The position numbers and the translations under genes were made by a program. Shown here piece by piece: positions 1 to 12,560 of a stretch of 64,000 nt of DNA. Every line of letters starts with the position of its first letter. Position 1 is the stretch's first letter. The notes under the pieces were generated by a model. The model was not told the origin of the DNA and searched no databases. It saw nothing but the letters and a program-made list of their open reading frames with translations. Source of the DNA: Lineolata rhizophorae (taxonomy: Eukaryota > Ascomycota > Dothideomycetes > Lineolatales > Lineolataceae); NCBI GenBank assembly GCA_010093515.1, contig MU001672.1, positions 1,244,582 to 1,308,581 of the forward strand, read 5' to 3'.

Positions 1-3000
1 ACCTTTCATTGCGTTAACTGTGACACGGTCTATTGCGGTGTCTGCTGGGATATGCAAGGACCTCACAAACCTGGGAAGGTGGGGCCGGATGGTCTTCCCC
101 ATGAGAAGGCCGACCTCAAAGTTGTCAATCGACTTCGGGAAATCCTAACCCCGTCCAATGACCCGCATATCCAGCAGGCGATGCATATGAGTGACGAAGA
201 TACGACGTGGTTTGGGGTATCTCGCGATGCCACTGGGTCGCCGATCTTCCAGGATCACGGACGGTACAGTACACTAATGGCCGACAGTGCCAGCTTTGAA
301 CATCGGGTCAGGTACCCACAACTCGTATCATTCATTGGTCAAACTGGCGCTGGAAAGAGCACTTTGGTCAAGATGCTGATCGAGGAACAAAAGAGTCAAG
401 TCCACCCCTCAAAACGTGTTGCATTTCCATCGCCGGTGGTTGGGTCCGCCCAGAACGACAACGTTCCCACTTCTGGAGATGTCCACCTATACGCCGACCC
501 TGGTACATCCTTTGGCATTTGCCCCATCCTATATGCCGATTGCGAAGGGCTTGAGGGAGGCGAGAATATACCCATGGGGAACAGACACCGGTCGCATAGC
601 CAAGCCGATCCGAAGGATAAACCGGATATGAAACCGGAGACACACTCACCGAGGAAAAGAAACAAGATCTCTCGTTGCTCGTCTCGGGGACTGCTATGGG
701 CAACTGAACCAGAGACAAGGAAACGCCAATATGCTGTCACAGAACTCTATCCGAGACTTCTGTTCACGTTCTCGGACGTGATCGTCTTCGTATTACGGAA
801 TGCAAAGTGAGTTCAATGCCGTGATCGCTTTAGAACTTCCTTGCACATACCACCCCGCTAAAGCCTTACTAATGTAAATATTAAGGGTATTTGAGTCATC
901 CGTTCTCGGTAAACTTTTGAGATGGGCAGCTGCATCTATTGAGAAATCGGTCAACCAACCCACTCTTCCGCATGCCGTTATTGCTCTAAATGCGACCGAA
1001 ATTGGCATCGATCAGAGAGAATGGGAGGTCGAGTTCTCTACCCGATCCCTCATGGAGACTGTCGCGGACGCAGTCAGAAGGGATCCGAAGTACGCTGAGT
1101 ATACAGATTTTTGGACACGTCGTGGTAAAAGCATCCGAACGATGAAGGACCTGCTCGGGTGCTATTTCTCCTCGATCACGGTCGTGCGAATCCCAAATAG
1201 AGGCGGAGGACGGTACATGCTCATCGACGAGCAAGTTGGGAAGCTCAGAAAAGTCATCACAACGAAATGTGAACTGTCCTACTACGCCAAAAGGAAGGCA
1301 AGGATGCTGTCCAGTTCAGAAGAACTGAATGTTTATCTCCAGTGTGCCTTCGACCACTTCGCCAATGACCTCGACACCCCGTTTAATTTCATTGAAGTCG
1401 CGTTCAAAAACAACCCAATTCCCTTAGATTTTGGAGGAAACATTCTGAAGCTTGCCGTAGCGATGCAGCGTGTCAATCAGTATGAAGCGCAACAGATCTT
1501 TCGGCGACTTGCGGTCATGGTGGCTTCGTGTGTCATGCTTGACTGTGTCAGGCACAGTATCAAAGGTAAAGTGCTTCCGCTAGTTCATCCTGCCCAGCTT
1601 TGAAGCTAATTGACTGGAACTTAGGCGATCCCGGGAAAGTGCTCGAAGAGCAATACCTAGACCATTGTGACAGTGCCTTGATAGATTTCTGCAGCTTCTT
1701 TTTGCAATGTTCGTATGAGAGTCCCAGGGGCGAACGCTGCATTGTATCGCGTGAGGGACACTCTAAAGGTCACCAGAACGAAAAGGGCAAATTCATTGGC
1801 CACGGGAATTTTTCGTCTCCCTTTTCTTTCGAGAAGTTCCAAGACGAGTGGCTCCAGCACCTCACCGAAAATATCGAAAGGTTCCAACAAAGATTGCAGG
1901 ATTCTATGCACAGGAACCACCATGTTCCAGAGATTAAAGTTGCCTCACAGATTCACTTGGATTGGGTGAACGACTTCTTCCGGAGCCTTGGAGATCCTCG
2001 GAAGTTCGTAAGTCATTCTGCTTGCTTTTGCTGCTTGCGCGAAATGCCCGAGCATCCCCTTCCCTGTGGCCATGTCATATGCCCAGAATGCGCCAAGGCC
2101 TACGCACTTCCGAAGCGAGAATGCAACATCCTACTGGACTCTTGCCCACTCCACTCCAAGGACACATTCCAAGGCCGTTACGCCATCCAGACGAAACCGG
2201 AACTTGCTGGCGTTCGCGTGTTGACGTTAGATGGGTAAGTCAAACATCATATTTCGCACTCAATCTCCACAATGAAGATTAACTTCTTTGCAGTGGAGGG
2301 GTTCGAGGCGTTGTTGAACTGGAAATCCTTCGCGAGATCGAACGCCAATTGGGGGACAAGATTCCCATTCAAGACTTTTTTGATCTGATCGTTGGTACGA
2401 GGTAAGACTGAAACTTCACTTAGATTGGAGCATTTCCAAAGCAAAGCGTCTGCTAATCTTGCACTGTCCAAGTACTGGGGGAATCATTGCTATGGGTTTA
2501 GGTGTCGAACGATGGTCGGTCAATTCTTGCATCGAGAGATTCACAAAGCTGGTCGATAAGGCTTTCACCCCTAAGTTTGCAAGCTTGCGGCTTAATATCC
2601 GGTACAAGACCAGACCTCTCGTTCAGGCCTTGCAACAAAGTTTCAAAAATGAGAATCTATTTGGAGGCCGCCGAGACGGTTACACGAGCTATCACGCCAA
2701 GGTCGCTCTTACGAGTACCACGGAGACAGGAGATAAGCCTGTCGTCCTCACAAACTACAATAGGCAGGGGGAAATTCAGCGTAAGCGAAACAATCGTTCT
2801 TTGCAACATTTTGAAGCTTGCCGCTAAATGATCCAAAGCAATGTATGAATTCGTACGGCCAGATGACCCAACACATGAACTAAAACTCTGGGAAGCGTAC
2901 GTATATGGCATCACCAGGTTTCCATTAATGACGTATTTTGCTCATTCAGCTGCATTATAGTGCCCGAGCAACTTCTGCGGCTCCGACATACTTCAAACCG

Positions 3001-4826
3001 TTTGTCAATGACAGGACAAACGAAGGGTATATAGATGGCGCCGCCTACTACAACAACCCGATTCGTGTTGCAGACCATGAACGCAAATTGATATGGCCTG
3101 AACTTGCCAATCAGCACCCTGACATTGTGTTATCTCTTGGAACTGGTCACAACGGCAACAGAACTAGGGGCTTCGTCGATCCTTCGTGTAGATACTTTGG
3201 CCATGGTTCCGATGAAGATAGTGTGTCGGACACTCGATCCTTTCGCAATGCTGCCACAGGCTGGCGAAAGTGGACTCCACTACTAAATATCATGGTAAGT
3301 AGGGGAGAGAGTTTGTTGGATTCCGAGCGCGAATGGCAAACATTTCGGAACGAAAAGTTCAGTACGAATTCGACACTGGACAGTCGGCGGTATCAACGCT
3401 TCAATCCCATGTTAAGCTCTCGAACACCGCACCTGGATGAGAAGAGCCAGGTGCCAAATTTGCAGGCTGAAGTTGGGGATCAACTCCGACGAAAGCCGCC
3501 CTATCAAACTAAGATCACACAAGTCGCTCAGAGACTCGTTGCGAGCTGCTTTTACTTTGAGAGACTCACACCAACGAAAGAGTTGGAGGACGGATTTGCA
3601 TGCGGAGGTAAGTACCTCGTAAGAATTTTAGTATTTTGTGGTTAAGCAGCTGACTAAAGAGTAAAATAGGCCGGCTTAGATGCAGATTTCCAGATGGCTC
3701 ACAAAACTTGCGCTATCTTGGGGATTACCTACGCAATCATCAAGATCCTACTTTCCAGCCCTACTTCACCGTCCAGGAGAGATGCTATCAACCAGTGAAA
3801 TATGAGATTTCTCCCGATGTCGTGCATAACATGATTGTCAAGGCAACGTTCGACATGGGAATAATGGAAATACGGGTTTCCCTCCAGCAAGGACACACAT
3901 CCATCTCTTTATGCCTGCGGAGGTGGAACAGCCGATCGGTTGAGGAGCATCCTATTAGCGGGTTTCCTCGGTCCCTGGCTTTAGAGGACTTGATCAAAAA
4001 TGGTTCGTGCTCCAATCATATATTTCTATTGAGACTATTCTAGCTTTCACCACGAACTAAGAATCTTCTAGTACACTCAGAACCTAAACCGCAACCATCT
4101 TTGGACCGGCTGAGACAGAACCGACACCGCTCCTTCCGACATCGGCGCGATAATTCCCGTACTGAGATACCTCAATCTCAGCCTGACCCACAGCAGCAAG
4201 AAAATACTTCCCAGAGTTCCGGCTCACCATCCGGACGAAGTCGTAATTCCGATGAGGATAGATGGGGCTTCAATGACTGGATTCTGCGCCGTGAACGATC
4301 CGGCCGGCCACCGATATTTGGTAACACCTTTCGACGATCGCGTGATCCCCGTCCGGCGCCCACAAATGGAGGATCTACTACTACATCTCCTGTTGTAGCG
4401 CCTGCACCCTCTGTAGCCACTTCAGGTAATACTCCTGAGCCTGGCGCTCCCAGAAATGTCTCTAGCTTTCCGCTGGCGCCTGAGCTAGAAGAGGAAGATG
4501 ACCGGCAATTACGCCAAGCTATTGAACGGTCTCTGCTCGAGAGCCAAGAAGCGGCTCGTGAAGAGCGCCGCCACCATCTCGCCGCTAGAAAGGTGGCAAC
4601 ACTGGCTCCGCCGTATAGCGCGGAGTTACCTGTGCCAGAACCTCCTGTGAACGATCACCAAGAGCAGAGCAGGCCCAGAAGGGAAGAAGCGCCGGCAGCT
4701 CCGATTGGTGTGCAGCAGCGAGCTACTCCGGAACAAGAAGAGTACACAAGACCGAAAAGGACCGGGTCCGGCACAGACCCAGAAGAATTGGAAGAGGCCC
4801 TGAAGAGGTCTATGATTGAGAAGTAA
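1..4826 (+). CDS. Multidomain patatin-like phospholipase (B-box/GTPase/RING-like/patatin/UIM), 5' partial
   Basis: Probable lipid acyl hydrolase whose catalytic domain is embedded in a signalling-type protein. Reading is open from base 1, so the true start lies outside the window. Exons are about 1-806, 886-1565, 1625-2234, 2294-2401, 2473-2780, 2839-2896, 2961-3607, 3670-4002 and 4072-4826, all in phase, giving 1,434 visible residues. In order they show: a Cys/His zinc-binding segment (residues 4-40); a P-loop, GQTGAGKS at 113-120, with a later DCEGLEGGE Walker B-like motif; a RING-like CxxC...CGHxxCxxC cluster (about 629-665); a patatin domain with DGGGVRG, nucleophile elbow GTSTGG (Ser about 735) and DGA (Asp about 882); then a disordered Ser/Pro/Arg tail. 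The tail carries two UIM-like helices, DDRQLRQAIERSLLES and DPEELEEALKRSMIEK, the second at the extreme C-terminus. Introns split both catalytic-site motifs. The last donor (GTTCGT at 4003) is weak. Membrane or defence-like signalling roles are inference. Confidence 0.85.
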
Positions 4827-5960
4827 TAGGAACCTGAGAAAAAATGTCAACGCTGATCTAATGACGATTTTTGATTGTGCTGTACTTCTTTCTAGAATGC
4901 CTTATCATTCAATATTTCCGATTTCATAACATGTTTTGCTTTAAGATTTTTATCTAGCAATATTCGTTTTAGATGCTGGCCTGAGCTCGATAGCTGAGTT
5001 ACCCGAAGGGGTGACCGATCTGATCACTTCGCGAACCTACTCGGTAGTGCTAGCATTCCAATCCTATTAAAGCATTCAGAATTCCAAGCAGATTCTAAGT
5101 TTTCATTGCCGAAATATTTGTATTAGAAAGCTCAGCGACCGGCTAGGTTTTTATCGGGTTCTTGATTCAGCAGAAACGAGCTCCATGATCGCTCGTGGAG
5201 TTCCAACGTATGGCCACTATACCGGGCACATCTTGACATCCCGCCGGCCCGTGGTAGCTCACGCCGCCAACGAATGTGAGATCTCTTTAGGTTTTCTCTT
5301 TGTCTAGAGGCTCAACTTGCCTCATGCCTGAGAGTCGAACGGCGTTTGTCGCCTGCACCCGGTATTAGAGAGAACCATGGTTCACGCGCCGCAGATTAAC
5401 ACCAGCGGTTACATCGTGTGGCGCTGAGATGGCTCATATTCTCTGAATGTCTTACTCGTTTCCAACCCTACTAGCTTCTCAAGCAATCCACGCTGTCGGT
5501 GAGATACGCGAAAGAAATTGTGACTCCGACGCTACGTGTATTCCTGTGTGCTTCGTAACGGGAAGCGTTCTGGAGTGGCGATTCAGCTTAAAGACTTTCC
5601 CGGCAGAAAGGGAGAGTTTCTACCCTCGAGCCGTTTGGTTGCTTAAAGACTGCGAGAAGACGCTGAGAAGGATGCGCAGCTGAAAAGGTTAGACTTTCCG
5701 GTCACAAGCGCCCGAATGTGAGCATGAAGGAAGTCACGCAGTAGGCAAAGCAAAATCTTTGGGTTCGGGTGAGGATTTTAATACCTTTTCTTCGTTTGCT
5801 AATAGCCGGATAATATTGAGGGGGCAGGATCAAGAAGTAAATCTGCATTATTACGTGACTCACGTATGAAATTCGACGCCTCTTGAAAGTGGATATAAGA
5901 GATATTTACTGTATTTGACAGTATCTACACAAATATCCAGAATCTTTAGTGGGCACTTTT
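4827..5960. other. Convergent intergenic region
   Basis: This stretch holds the 3' flanks of the patatin gene (+) and the MFS gene (-). It is AT-richer than the flanking genes. A 78-codon frame at 5447-5683 has no recognisable motif, and no RNA gene was seen. Confidence 0.5.
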
Positions 5961-7864
5961 CTAAATAACATACTTAAACGTAATCGCCTTATCTCCCAGC
6001 TTGCTCATCTCGTCAAGCTCCGCATCGGTGAGATCGCGCTCCGCGAGCTGGCGCTTGCGGTTCGCATTGATGCGGCGATAAGACATGACTAAGATAATGA
6101 GGGCCACAATGCCCGCACAGATGAAACCCAGTTCGAGGGCGTGGCCAAGAATATAGCGCGGCGAGTCCTTGGAGCGGTAGAAGTTGGACGCCATGGCTAC
6201 GAAGAATGGAACAATTAGTCGATGAACAACCCAAACTAGACGTGCTCACACCGCGAGGGCGCACTTACCGCCTGCCAGATTCCCAACTCCGATTTGAATC
6301 GCCATGCCGCAAGCACGCTTCGAACTGCCTGCCAAGTTGCTCGCCAGCCAGGCGATAATGCCAGGGAAAGCTGGGTAGATGGCGCACGCGGCGATGAAGA
6401 CGCCGGCGTAGACGACGCCGGGCAGCGGCGACGAGATGGACATGATGAAGCCGACGGCCATCACGCAGAGGAAGAACAGGATGAAGGGAGAGCGGATACC
6501 GGCACGGTCAGCCACGTGCGCCATTCCGATGGCCAGGCAGGCCGCCGTTACGTAGATCGGCACGGTGAGGAGCTGCGCGGTGGCGGATGTATAGCCCATG
6601 TCGTTTATGATGGTAGGGAGGAAGAGGGAGATGCCGTAGAGGGGTGCGACCTATACCGTTGGTTAGGGCTGGCCATCTGCAGTTAATATTAGGTGGAAAC
6701 GATGGGAGTCTTACAATGCCCCAGTACACCCAAATGTTGACCCAGATCTGCCAATCCAAAAAGGCGTCTTTAACATAGGTCCACTTGAATTCATCGGACT
6801 GCGCAACCTGCGGCCTCGACTGCTCAGGAGCACCTTCTTCTCCGCCTGCCCCGGCAACGGCCTCTCGCCTCGCCTGCTGCATCGCCTTGTTCGAGTTGGA
6901 TCCTTGGTACTTGAGCCTGTATACGACAAAGGCGCGCTCCTCAGGAGTCAAAAAGCTGGCCGTTTCGGGAAAATCAAAAAGTGTAAAGAAGGCAATAATG
7001 GCGACGAGGACGGTGGCGATGCCTTCGAGGATGAAGATCCAGCGCCAGCCTTCGAGGCCGCCGACGCCGTCCATGAAGGCGATGCCGTAGGCGAGAAGGC
7101 CGGAGAATGCACCAGCGACGCTGGCGGCGCTAAAGAAGAGGGCTTGTCGGTACTGGGCTTCGTGTCGGCAGTACCACATTGTGATGTAGTAGGCAACGCC
7201 AGGGAAGAGCCCGGATTCTACGCGGAATGAGCAATTGGAAGAGAGAACGTTTGACGGGGTAGAGTGTAGTGGATAGTAGCAAAGATACCACTTTCACTTA
7301 CACTTTCGAGAACTGATTTCTTGACTGATAGGAAAGTTGTTCTCACTTACCAGTGACACCCAAGAAGAACCGTGCTGCCAAAAGACCGCTGTAACCTTGT
7401 ACAATACCCATCAACGTCATGACAGTTCCCCAAGCCACCATGATACTCGGCAGCCAGATTGACGGTCTGAGCTTCTTCAACAACAAGTTGCTCGGCACTT
7501 CGAAGGCCGAATACGAAAAGAAGAAGACCGTTAGTGTCCAATTGAACTCGGGACCGGTCATGTTCAGGTCCTCGACAAGGCCCTCTATCTTGGCGTTGCC
7601 AATGTTGCCGCGGTCGAGGAAAGACAGCAAGTACAAGAGGGCGAGCATTGGAATGAGGCGCATGTCCATTTTGCGCAAGACCTTCTTCTCGTCGATGTGG
7701 GCGAACGAGGCCATGGTGGTGCCCGGCGCGGTGGCCATGGCATCCACATCGTGGATCTGCTCGGACTTGGACTTGTGCCTTTTGCCCGCATTTTCCAGGT
7801 GGACGTGGGTCGGCTCCTGAATGGAGGAGGATTCAGGCGACTCGGCCTTCTTCTCGCCGTCCAT
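5961..7864 (-). CDS. MFS permease, allantoate/anion:cation symporter family
   Basis: Plasma-membrane 12-helix transporter resembling the fungal Dal5/Tna1-type anion:cation symporters that import small organic anions or vitamins. Exons on the minus strand are 7864-7351, 7217-6715, 6650-6269 and 6196-5961, totalling 1,635 nt (544 residues), with GTAAGN donors and YAG acceptors in phase. Residues 1-60 form a hydrophilic cytosolic N-terminus. The first transmembrane segment is followed by the family hallmark LDRGNIGNAKIEGL. Further hydrophobic helices (GLLAARFFLGV, WRWIFILEGIATVLVAIIAFF) match the family layout, and a charged central loop (about residues 280-315) separates the two six-helix halves. 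The C-terminus is short and cytosolic. The substrate cannot be read from sequence. The GH17 gene lies about 2.5 kb further along on the same strand, but nothing links the two functionally. Confidence 0.9.
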
Positions 7865-10335
7865 GGTGACGACTGACAGTGATACACAGCACTGTGATCC
7901 TCAACTGGAAGTAAGTCGTGACTCAAAGAATGAACCAACAGTCCAGAACTGGCAGAGAGTGAAACACAAGGATTTGGGTAGAAGCTTAACTGCACAACAA
8001 CCCGTGAGCAGAAAGATCAACACCCGAGCAAGCAAGAGCAAAAGCAGGGCCCCGGGAGAGGGGGCATCAGCCCTTCAAATACCGAGCATGGTACCCTGAC
8101 TGAGGGCCTGAAGATCGTCAACCAAACAGAACAACCATAAAATCCCCTCGGGGAGATCCCCACGACCTCCGCAACCAGCACGCTAATCACATTCCCGAAA
8201 AGCGTTGGGGCTCGAGAACCCTGGCAACCCACCGCCCATATCTCCGCTGGGGAAGGTATTCCCGTCTGCAGCCCGCTCCACCTACGCACGCTCGGCCGAC
8301 GACGTCCTGGCGTTGCCGCACGTACGCAGCTATGCCGGGCGATCTCTCAGGCGCCTCCCCCATTCTCGCGTGCGCCCAACCAGGGCGTGCTTGCATCCGA
8401 CGACGTACGTACGTGGGTCGGTCCCCCGTTTCCCGCGCGGAATCATCCCGAAGAGCGGGTCCACGCACGACGATGGACGGTACATAGGGCCGAAGCCAAG
8501 GTGCCGAGAAAGGCGGGGGGCGGGACCGCATCCGCTCGCCATCGAGGACGCCAAGGCCGAGGGTACACAGCGCAAGCTCTTCGCGGATCGCTACCCTTGC
8601 GCGCGTCTTTGTGCTGTAGCTCCGGGGCGGCGTATCCCGCCGGGGTGGCGGAGGTGGGCTAGGTGTGCAGGACGGAGCCGTGTTTTCTACACATGGTTGG
8701 ACACCCCAGAGAGACTGAAGGAAGAGGCGGGGATAAGCGTCCAATACGTAGGGGCGCGCCTTTTTGCTTGGCCGTGGCGAACCTTTGGGGCACCCCCGGA
8801 TTTTAAACCTCCATGCGAGGACGTCGGCAGACCTGCCCCCGTTTCTCGCTTCTTCTTGCCCCGGCGCGGCCGCGTTGCCGAGGGCGGGCAGATCTTGGTG
8901 TGAGATGCGCGGCCGCCGTAGACGTCAGCCAATGCTTCCCTCGCAGTCGGCCGCGCGCTGGGCACACGCGACGTTCGGCGTCTTGTCCGGTGCCAACGCC
9001 GCGGGCCAAGATTTTGCTTTGCTTCCCTGGCGCCGAGAGCGTTCCGAATGGGCCGTTTGTCGTTTGGTCGTTTGTCGTACAGGGTAGGACGCGCGATGCC
9101 TGCAAAACGTTTCCCTGGACTGGGGACTTTGCGGTCGAGCGGTTACGACTTTCCTAACGGCGTATCCTCGGCTGTACATGGCGTATATCCTTTTCCCCGA
9201 CTAATCATGATGCCGCCAACTGATGGGACGATCGGTGGCTCGGGCGGATCCACGCAGGGATCGAACTGGGCCCACGTGCTGCACGTACGGAGGAATAATT
9301 CGGCACTTGGTTAACGTGTAGTGAAAACGGCCCGTTGAGCAATTGGTGATCTTGAGTTGGATTTGAAATCCGAGGGTTTGCGGGGTAGCGTTCGACCCGA
9401 TGGACACATCTCCGGTGCTGATTTCTGCTGGGTCAAGTGTGTGTTAGTTCGGGTCAACCTTGGCATCTCGCGCGAAAGAAATGAGACCAGTATTTAAATT
9501 CAGTTAGATGATACTGCTTCTCATGTGAGAACTTTGCTGGTTGTACTACCTTCCGGCGGAAATAGGCCAGTGGGCCACTACATGAGCCAAGCTTCATTCA
9601 CTGTATAAGACCACGGGCCGCTAGTATAGAAGAGTGTATGCCGCAATTTTAGCGCGTAGGGCCAAATTCATCCCCTAGCGAGTTAGCCTCGAGGGTGGCG
9701 CTATCTCAGCGAAATCTTTGAAAAGAGCCGTAGAATTGTCAAGACCAACGCAAGTAGTGCAAACAGTACTCTATACTTGAGGTTCAGCTTGTTACTTCGC
9801 GTCATGACACGATCTAGCCGCTTGAATACAGGCGGGAGCAGTAGACCTCTTCACAGCATTCAACAGCCAGGCTTTCAGCGTGCTCATAAGTATAAGATTC
9901 ATTTGTATTAGACAATTGTAGAAGTGGAAGGAAACTGAGATGTTGTATTCCAACAGTAGCACCTCGAACAAGGAAAGAATATCCCCTTGGCCCAAACAAA
10001 GATTAAAGACGCAGATCCCATGCAAACTTGACCCGGAACCGTGGGAACGGACGAAGGAGTACCGAATTGAACCAACCGGACCTACCCAAGGCCACGGAAC
10101 CTCGAAGCTAGCGCCAAAGCCATGAGCAACAAAGAGCCAAAAATTATTCTCTATTTTGTTTTGATTCTGGTAAATGCACACACGCACGTACGCACACTCG
10201 CACACCCCTTCCTATACAAAGGGTTACCGCACAACTCAAACTACTGATTACCTTGCCAATGCCAATGGCAGAACCCTAACTCAAAAGACCGGGCCAGACC
10301 ATCGTTTCGGCGTCCGTGCCACACCCAGATCACGC
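7865..10335. other. Gene-free region upstream of MFS permease
   Basis: The 5' flank of the MFS gene and the 3' flank of the GH17 gene meet here. 8180-9250 is strongly GC-rich, which produces long overlapping frames on both strands without protein-like composition or motifs. 9300-10300 is AT-richer. Nothing else is supported. Confidence 0.5.
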
Positions 10336-11350
10336 TTAGCACTCGAGCGAGAACTTCAGGTCGCCATCGACCGTCATGGCGCCCCAGTGCTTCTCATCAG
10401 CGGCCTCGCCGTTGTCGCCAATGCTGTCCGGCTTCCAGGGCTCGTCGAAGGCCTCGAAGTAGAAGAGGCTGACGCCCCACTCGAGCATGCCGCAGACGCC
10501 CTGCTGCCAGTACTGCTGGGCGTTCTCGGTGCTGGCCTCGGCGGGGCCGAAGTCGGAGCCGCCCGTGGTCGGCCAGCCCGTCTCGCCGTTCCAGAGCTCC
10601 GGGCTGTCCAGGGAGCCCGAGACGTCCTGGATGTGGCCGAAGGCGCGCTGCATGTCCTCGAAGTAGGTGGCGGTGGCGTTATCGATGTCCTGGCCCTGCC
10701 AGTAGGCGAAGGCGTTGACGAAGAGGATGTCGACGCCGCCGCGGATGACAGCGTCGGCGGTGCCGTCGTCGAACTTGTTCCAGCTGTCGGCCGTGCCCAC
10801 CTTGATGCTCGACGGCAACTGGTCCTTGACCGTGTTGATCTTGTCCAGCAGCTCCTCGCCCGTGAAGTTGCCCCGGTAGAGCGTCTCCGAGCCCACCGTC
10901 ACGGCGTAGATGTTGTCTTGGTATTCGTCGGCCACAGCCGTGATGGCCGAGGTGTCGGCTTCGAAGGACTCCTGGACGTCGGGCCTGCGTCAAGAAGCCT
11001 GTTAGCATGCGCACACGCTCCTCCCACCACTTGCAAAAAAAAAAAAAATAATAAATAAAGAGGCAGATCGAAACGTACCAGATGCCAAGCACGACCTGGA
11101 AGTTCTTGGCCGCGGCCGCGGGCATGATCTCCGCCGCCGCGTTGCAGTCCGACGCCGAGTAGCCGCGAACGATTGAGGCGCTCGAGTGCTGGGAGATGAG
11201 GTCGAAGTCGTCCTCGTAGTCGGCCTGGAACTTGCACGTCCCGTCGGCCTTCTTGGTGCCGAGCGCGAAGCCCAGCGTGCCGGTAGCAGCCTGGACGGCG
11301 GCAGGGGCGGCGACCGAGAGCAGCGCCAGAGAAGCGGTCGACACGCGCAT
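10336..11350 (-). CDS. Secreted GH17 beta-1,3-glucanase / glucanosyltransferase (Bgl2-like)
   Basis: Cell-wall enzyme of glycoside hydrolase family 17, acting on beta-1,3-glucan by hydrolysis or transglycosylation. Two exons, 11350-11079 and 10984-10336, give 306 residues, the usual length of the Bgl2/Bgt1 group. The 94-nt intron has a GTACGT donor and an oligo-T tract. Residues 1-21 form a signal peptide ending in AVQA. The family acid/base glutamate lies in VTVGSE (E124) and the nucleophile in NGETGWPT (E225); the FEAFDEPWK segment is also typical. No GPI signal is visible at the C-terminus (SLEC), so the protein is probably released or held loosely in the wall. A CT-rich leader (minus strand) lies just upstream of the ATG. 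The enzymatic mode cannot be separated from sequence alone. Confidence 0.93.
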
Positions 11351-12560
11351 GATGATCGGGGCGATTAAGCTAAGGCAGGGACGTGGGTGGTGGCTCTTGT
11401 CGAAATCCTAGAGGGAAGAGAGAGAAAGAGAGAAACAGCAAGGGACAAGTGTTGGGCTGCTTCTTCAGGGGGCTGAAAAGGAATGTGAAAGGCGAGAGCC
11501 TCAAAAGCGTCCAATGACGAACAGCAAAGGAGCGTGGGAAAGAAGAAACGGGCGGACGTCGCTGCGAACAACGACAAGTTAAAAGAGACAAAAAAGGGCC
11601 CGGTTGGAGGAGGAGGCAAAGGTGAAGGCGGGTTGGCGAAGGGAAGAAACGCGAAACAGGAAACGGGCGGCGAGCAAGCGCGCGGGCCGGGGCCAGTCAC
11701 GGGAGACGCAGGCACGGGCGCGCCGCCATCCCTGCTCCCTGCTCAGGGGCGCCCCAGGGGCTCCGAGTTCGCGCGCGAGCCTACGTAGTAAATTTGGCCC
11801 GCCCGCCGCCGGCCTTCGCGCGCCCCCATTCGCCCGCCGTTTTGCAACTTTGCGTTCTCGAAGCACGGGGTGACGTGTTCGTGGCTCCGGCCCTTTCGTG
11901 TTCGCGTTCCGATGGGGCGTCGTCGGGCCCCGTTACGTTGTCCGCGAGCGCGGCCGTCTGCACGATGCGGGCGAGCCTTGGATGCTGTTGCTCGCCACGG
12001 AAACGTCTCCTCCTTGCCAATCGTTTTCTCTTCCGCGCTCCTGTTGCGCGTCGCGTGGCCGAGTTGCACTAGCCTCGAGAGATCGTGCCTAGATCGGGCC
12101 GCGTGGCCCGCCAAGGCCGTGGACGGGTGTCGCCGTCGAACGAAATTGAGAAATTGAACGAATCAGGCCCTTGCATTGGCCCTCTGGTGGCCTTACAAAC
12201 GCCTCTCAGCACCTTGATTCAACAGCGAGCAGTGCGCGACGACGAGATGAAAAGTCTCAATCTTGAACATCATTAGATTGGAGCCTTTTTTAAGATCCGG
12301 CCCCTCCTCTAAATGCAACTATAGCTACGAACGTATGAGAATAATCCTCTGTTGCGAACACGGTAGCTTCGGACTCAAGTATCCGGAGAAAGAAACAACG
12401 CTCCGTAGAGAACTTGCGATAGCTGCCGACAGCCCTGCGCCCGTCCGTCTATAACGTTCAAGGAAAGATTACCCGAGGCTTAATGCGATGATTCCCACAA
12501 ACTCCCTCCCAATGCAAAGCCTAGGTACCGCCGTAGCCGATTGCCTGGTGGCATGCAACT
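11351..12560. other. Gene-free region between GH17 and DHA1 MFS genes
   Basis: This is the upstream flank of the GH17 gene and the 3' flank of the DHA1 MFS gene. 11530-12130 is GC-rich with overlapping frames on both strands that lack recognisable motifs. 12200-12480 is AT-richer. Confidence 0.5.
11400..11440 (-). promoter_or_regulatory. Pyrimidine-rich leader upstream of GH17 gene
   Basis: On the plus strand this is an AG-rich run, so it is CT-rich in the sense of the gene. It sits about 50-90 nt before the GH17 ATG. CT-tracts in this position are common in core promoters and 5' leaders of expressed fungal genes. A regulatory role is inferred from position only. Confidence 0.35.

Noticed and set aside
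8205-8903. Long plus-strand frame (232 codons) with equally long minus-strand frames
   Set aside because: GC-rich DNA with few stops on either strand; no domain motifs, no splice-supported extension, and Arg/Pro/Gly-biased translations.
9250-9320. Minus-strand sequence with a tRNA B-box-like AGTTCGATCCC
   Set aside because: No T-arm pairing, no acceptor stem and no convincing A box at the right spacing.
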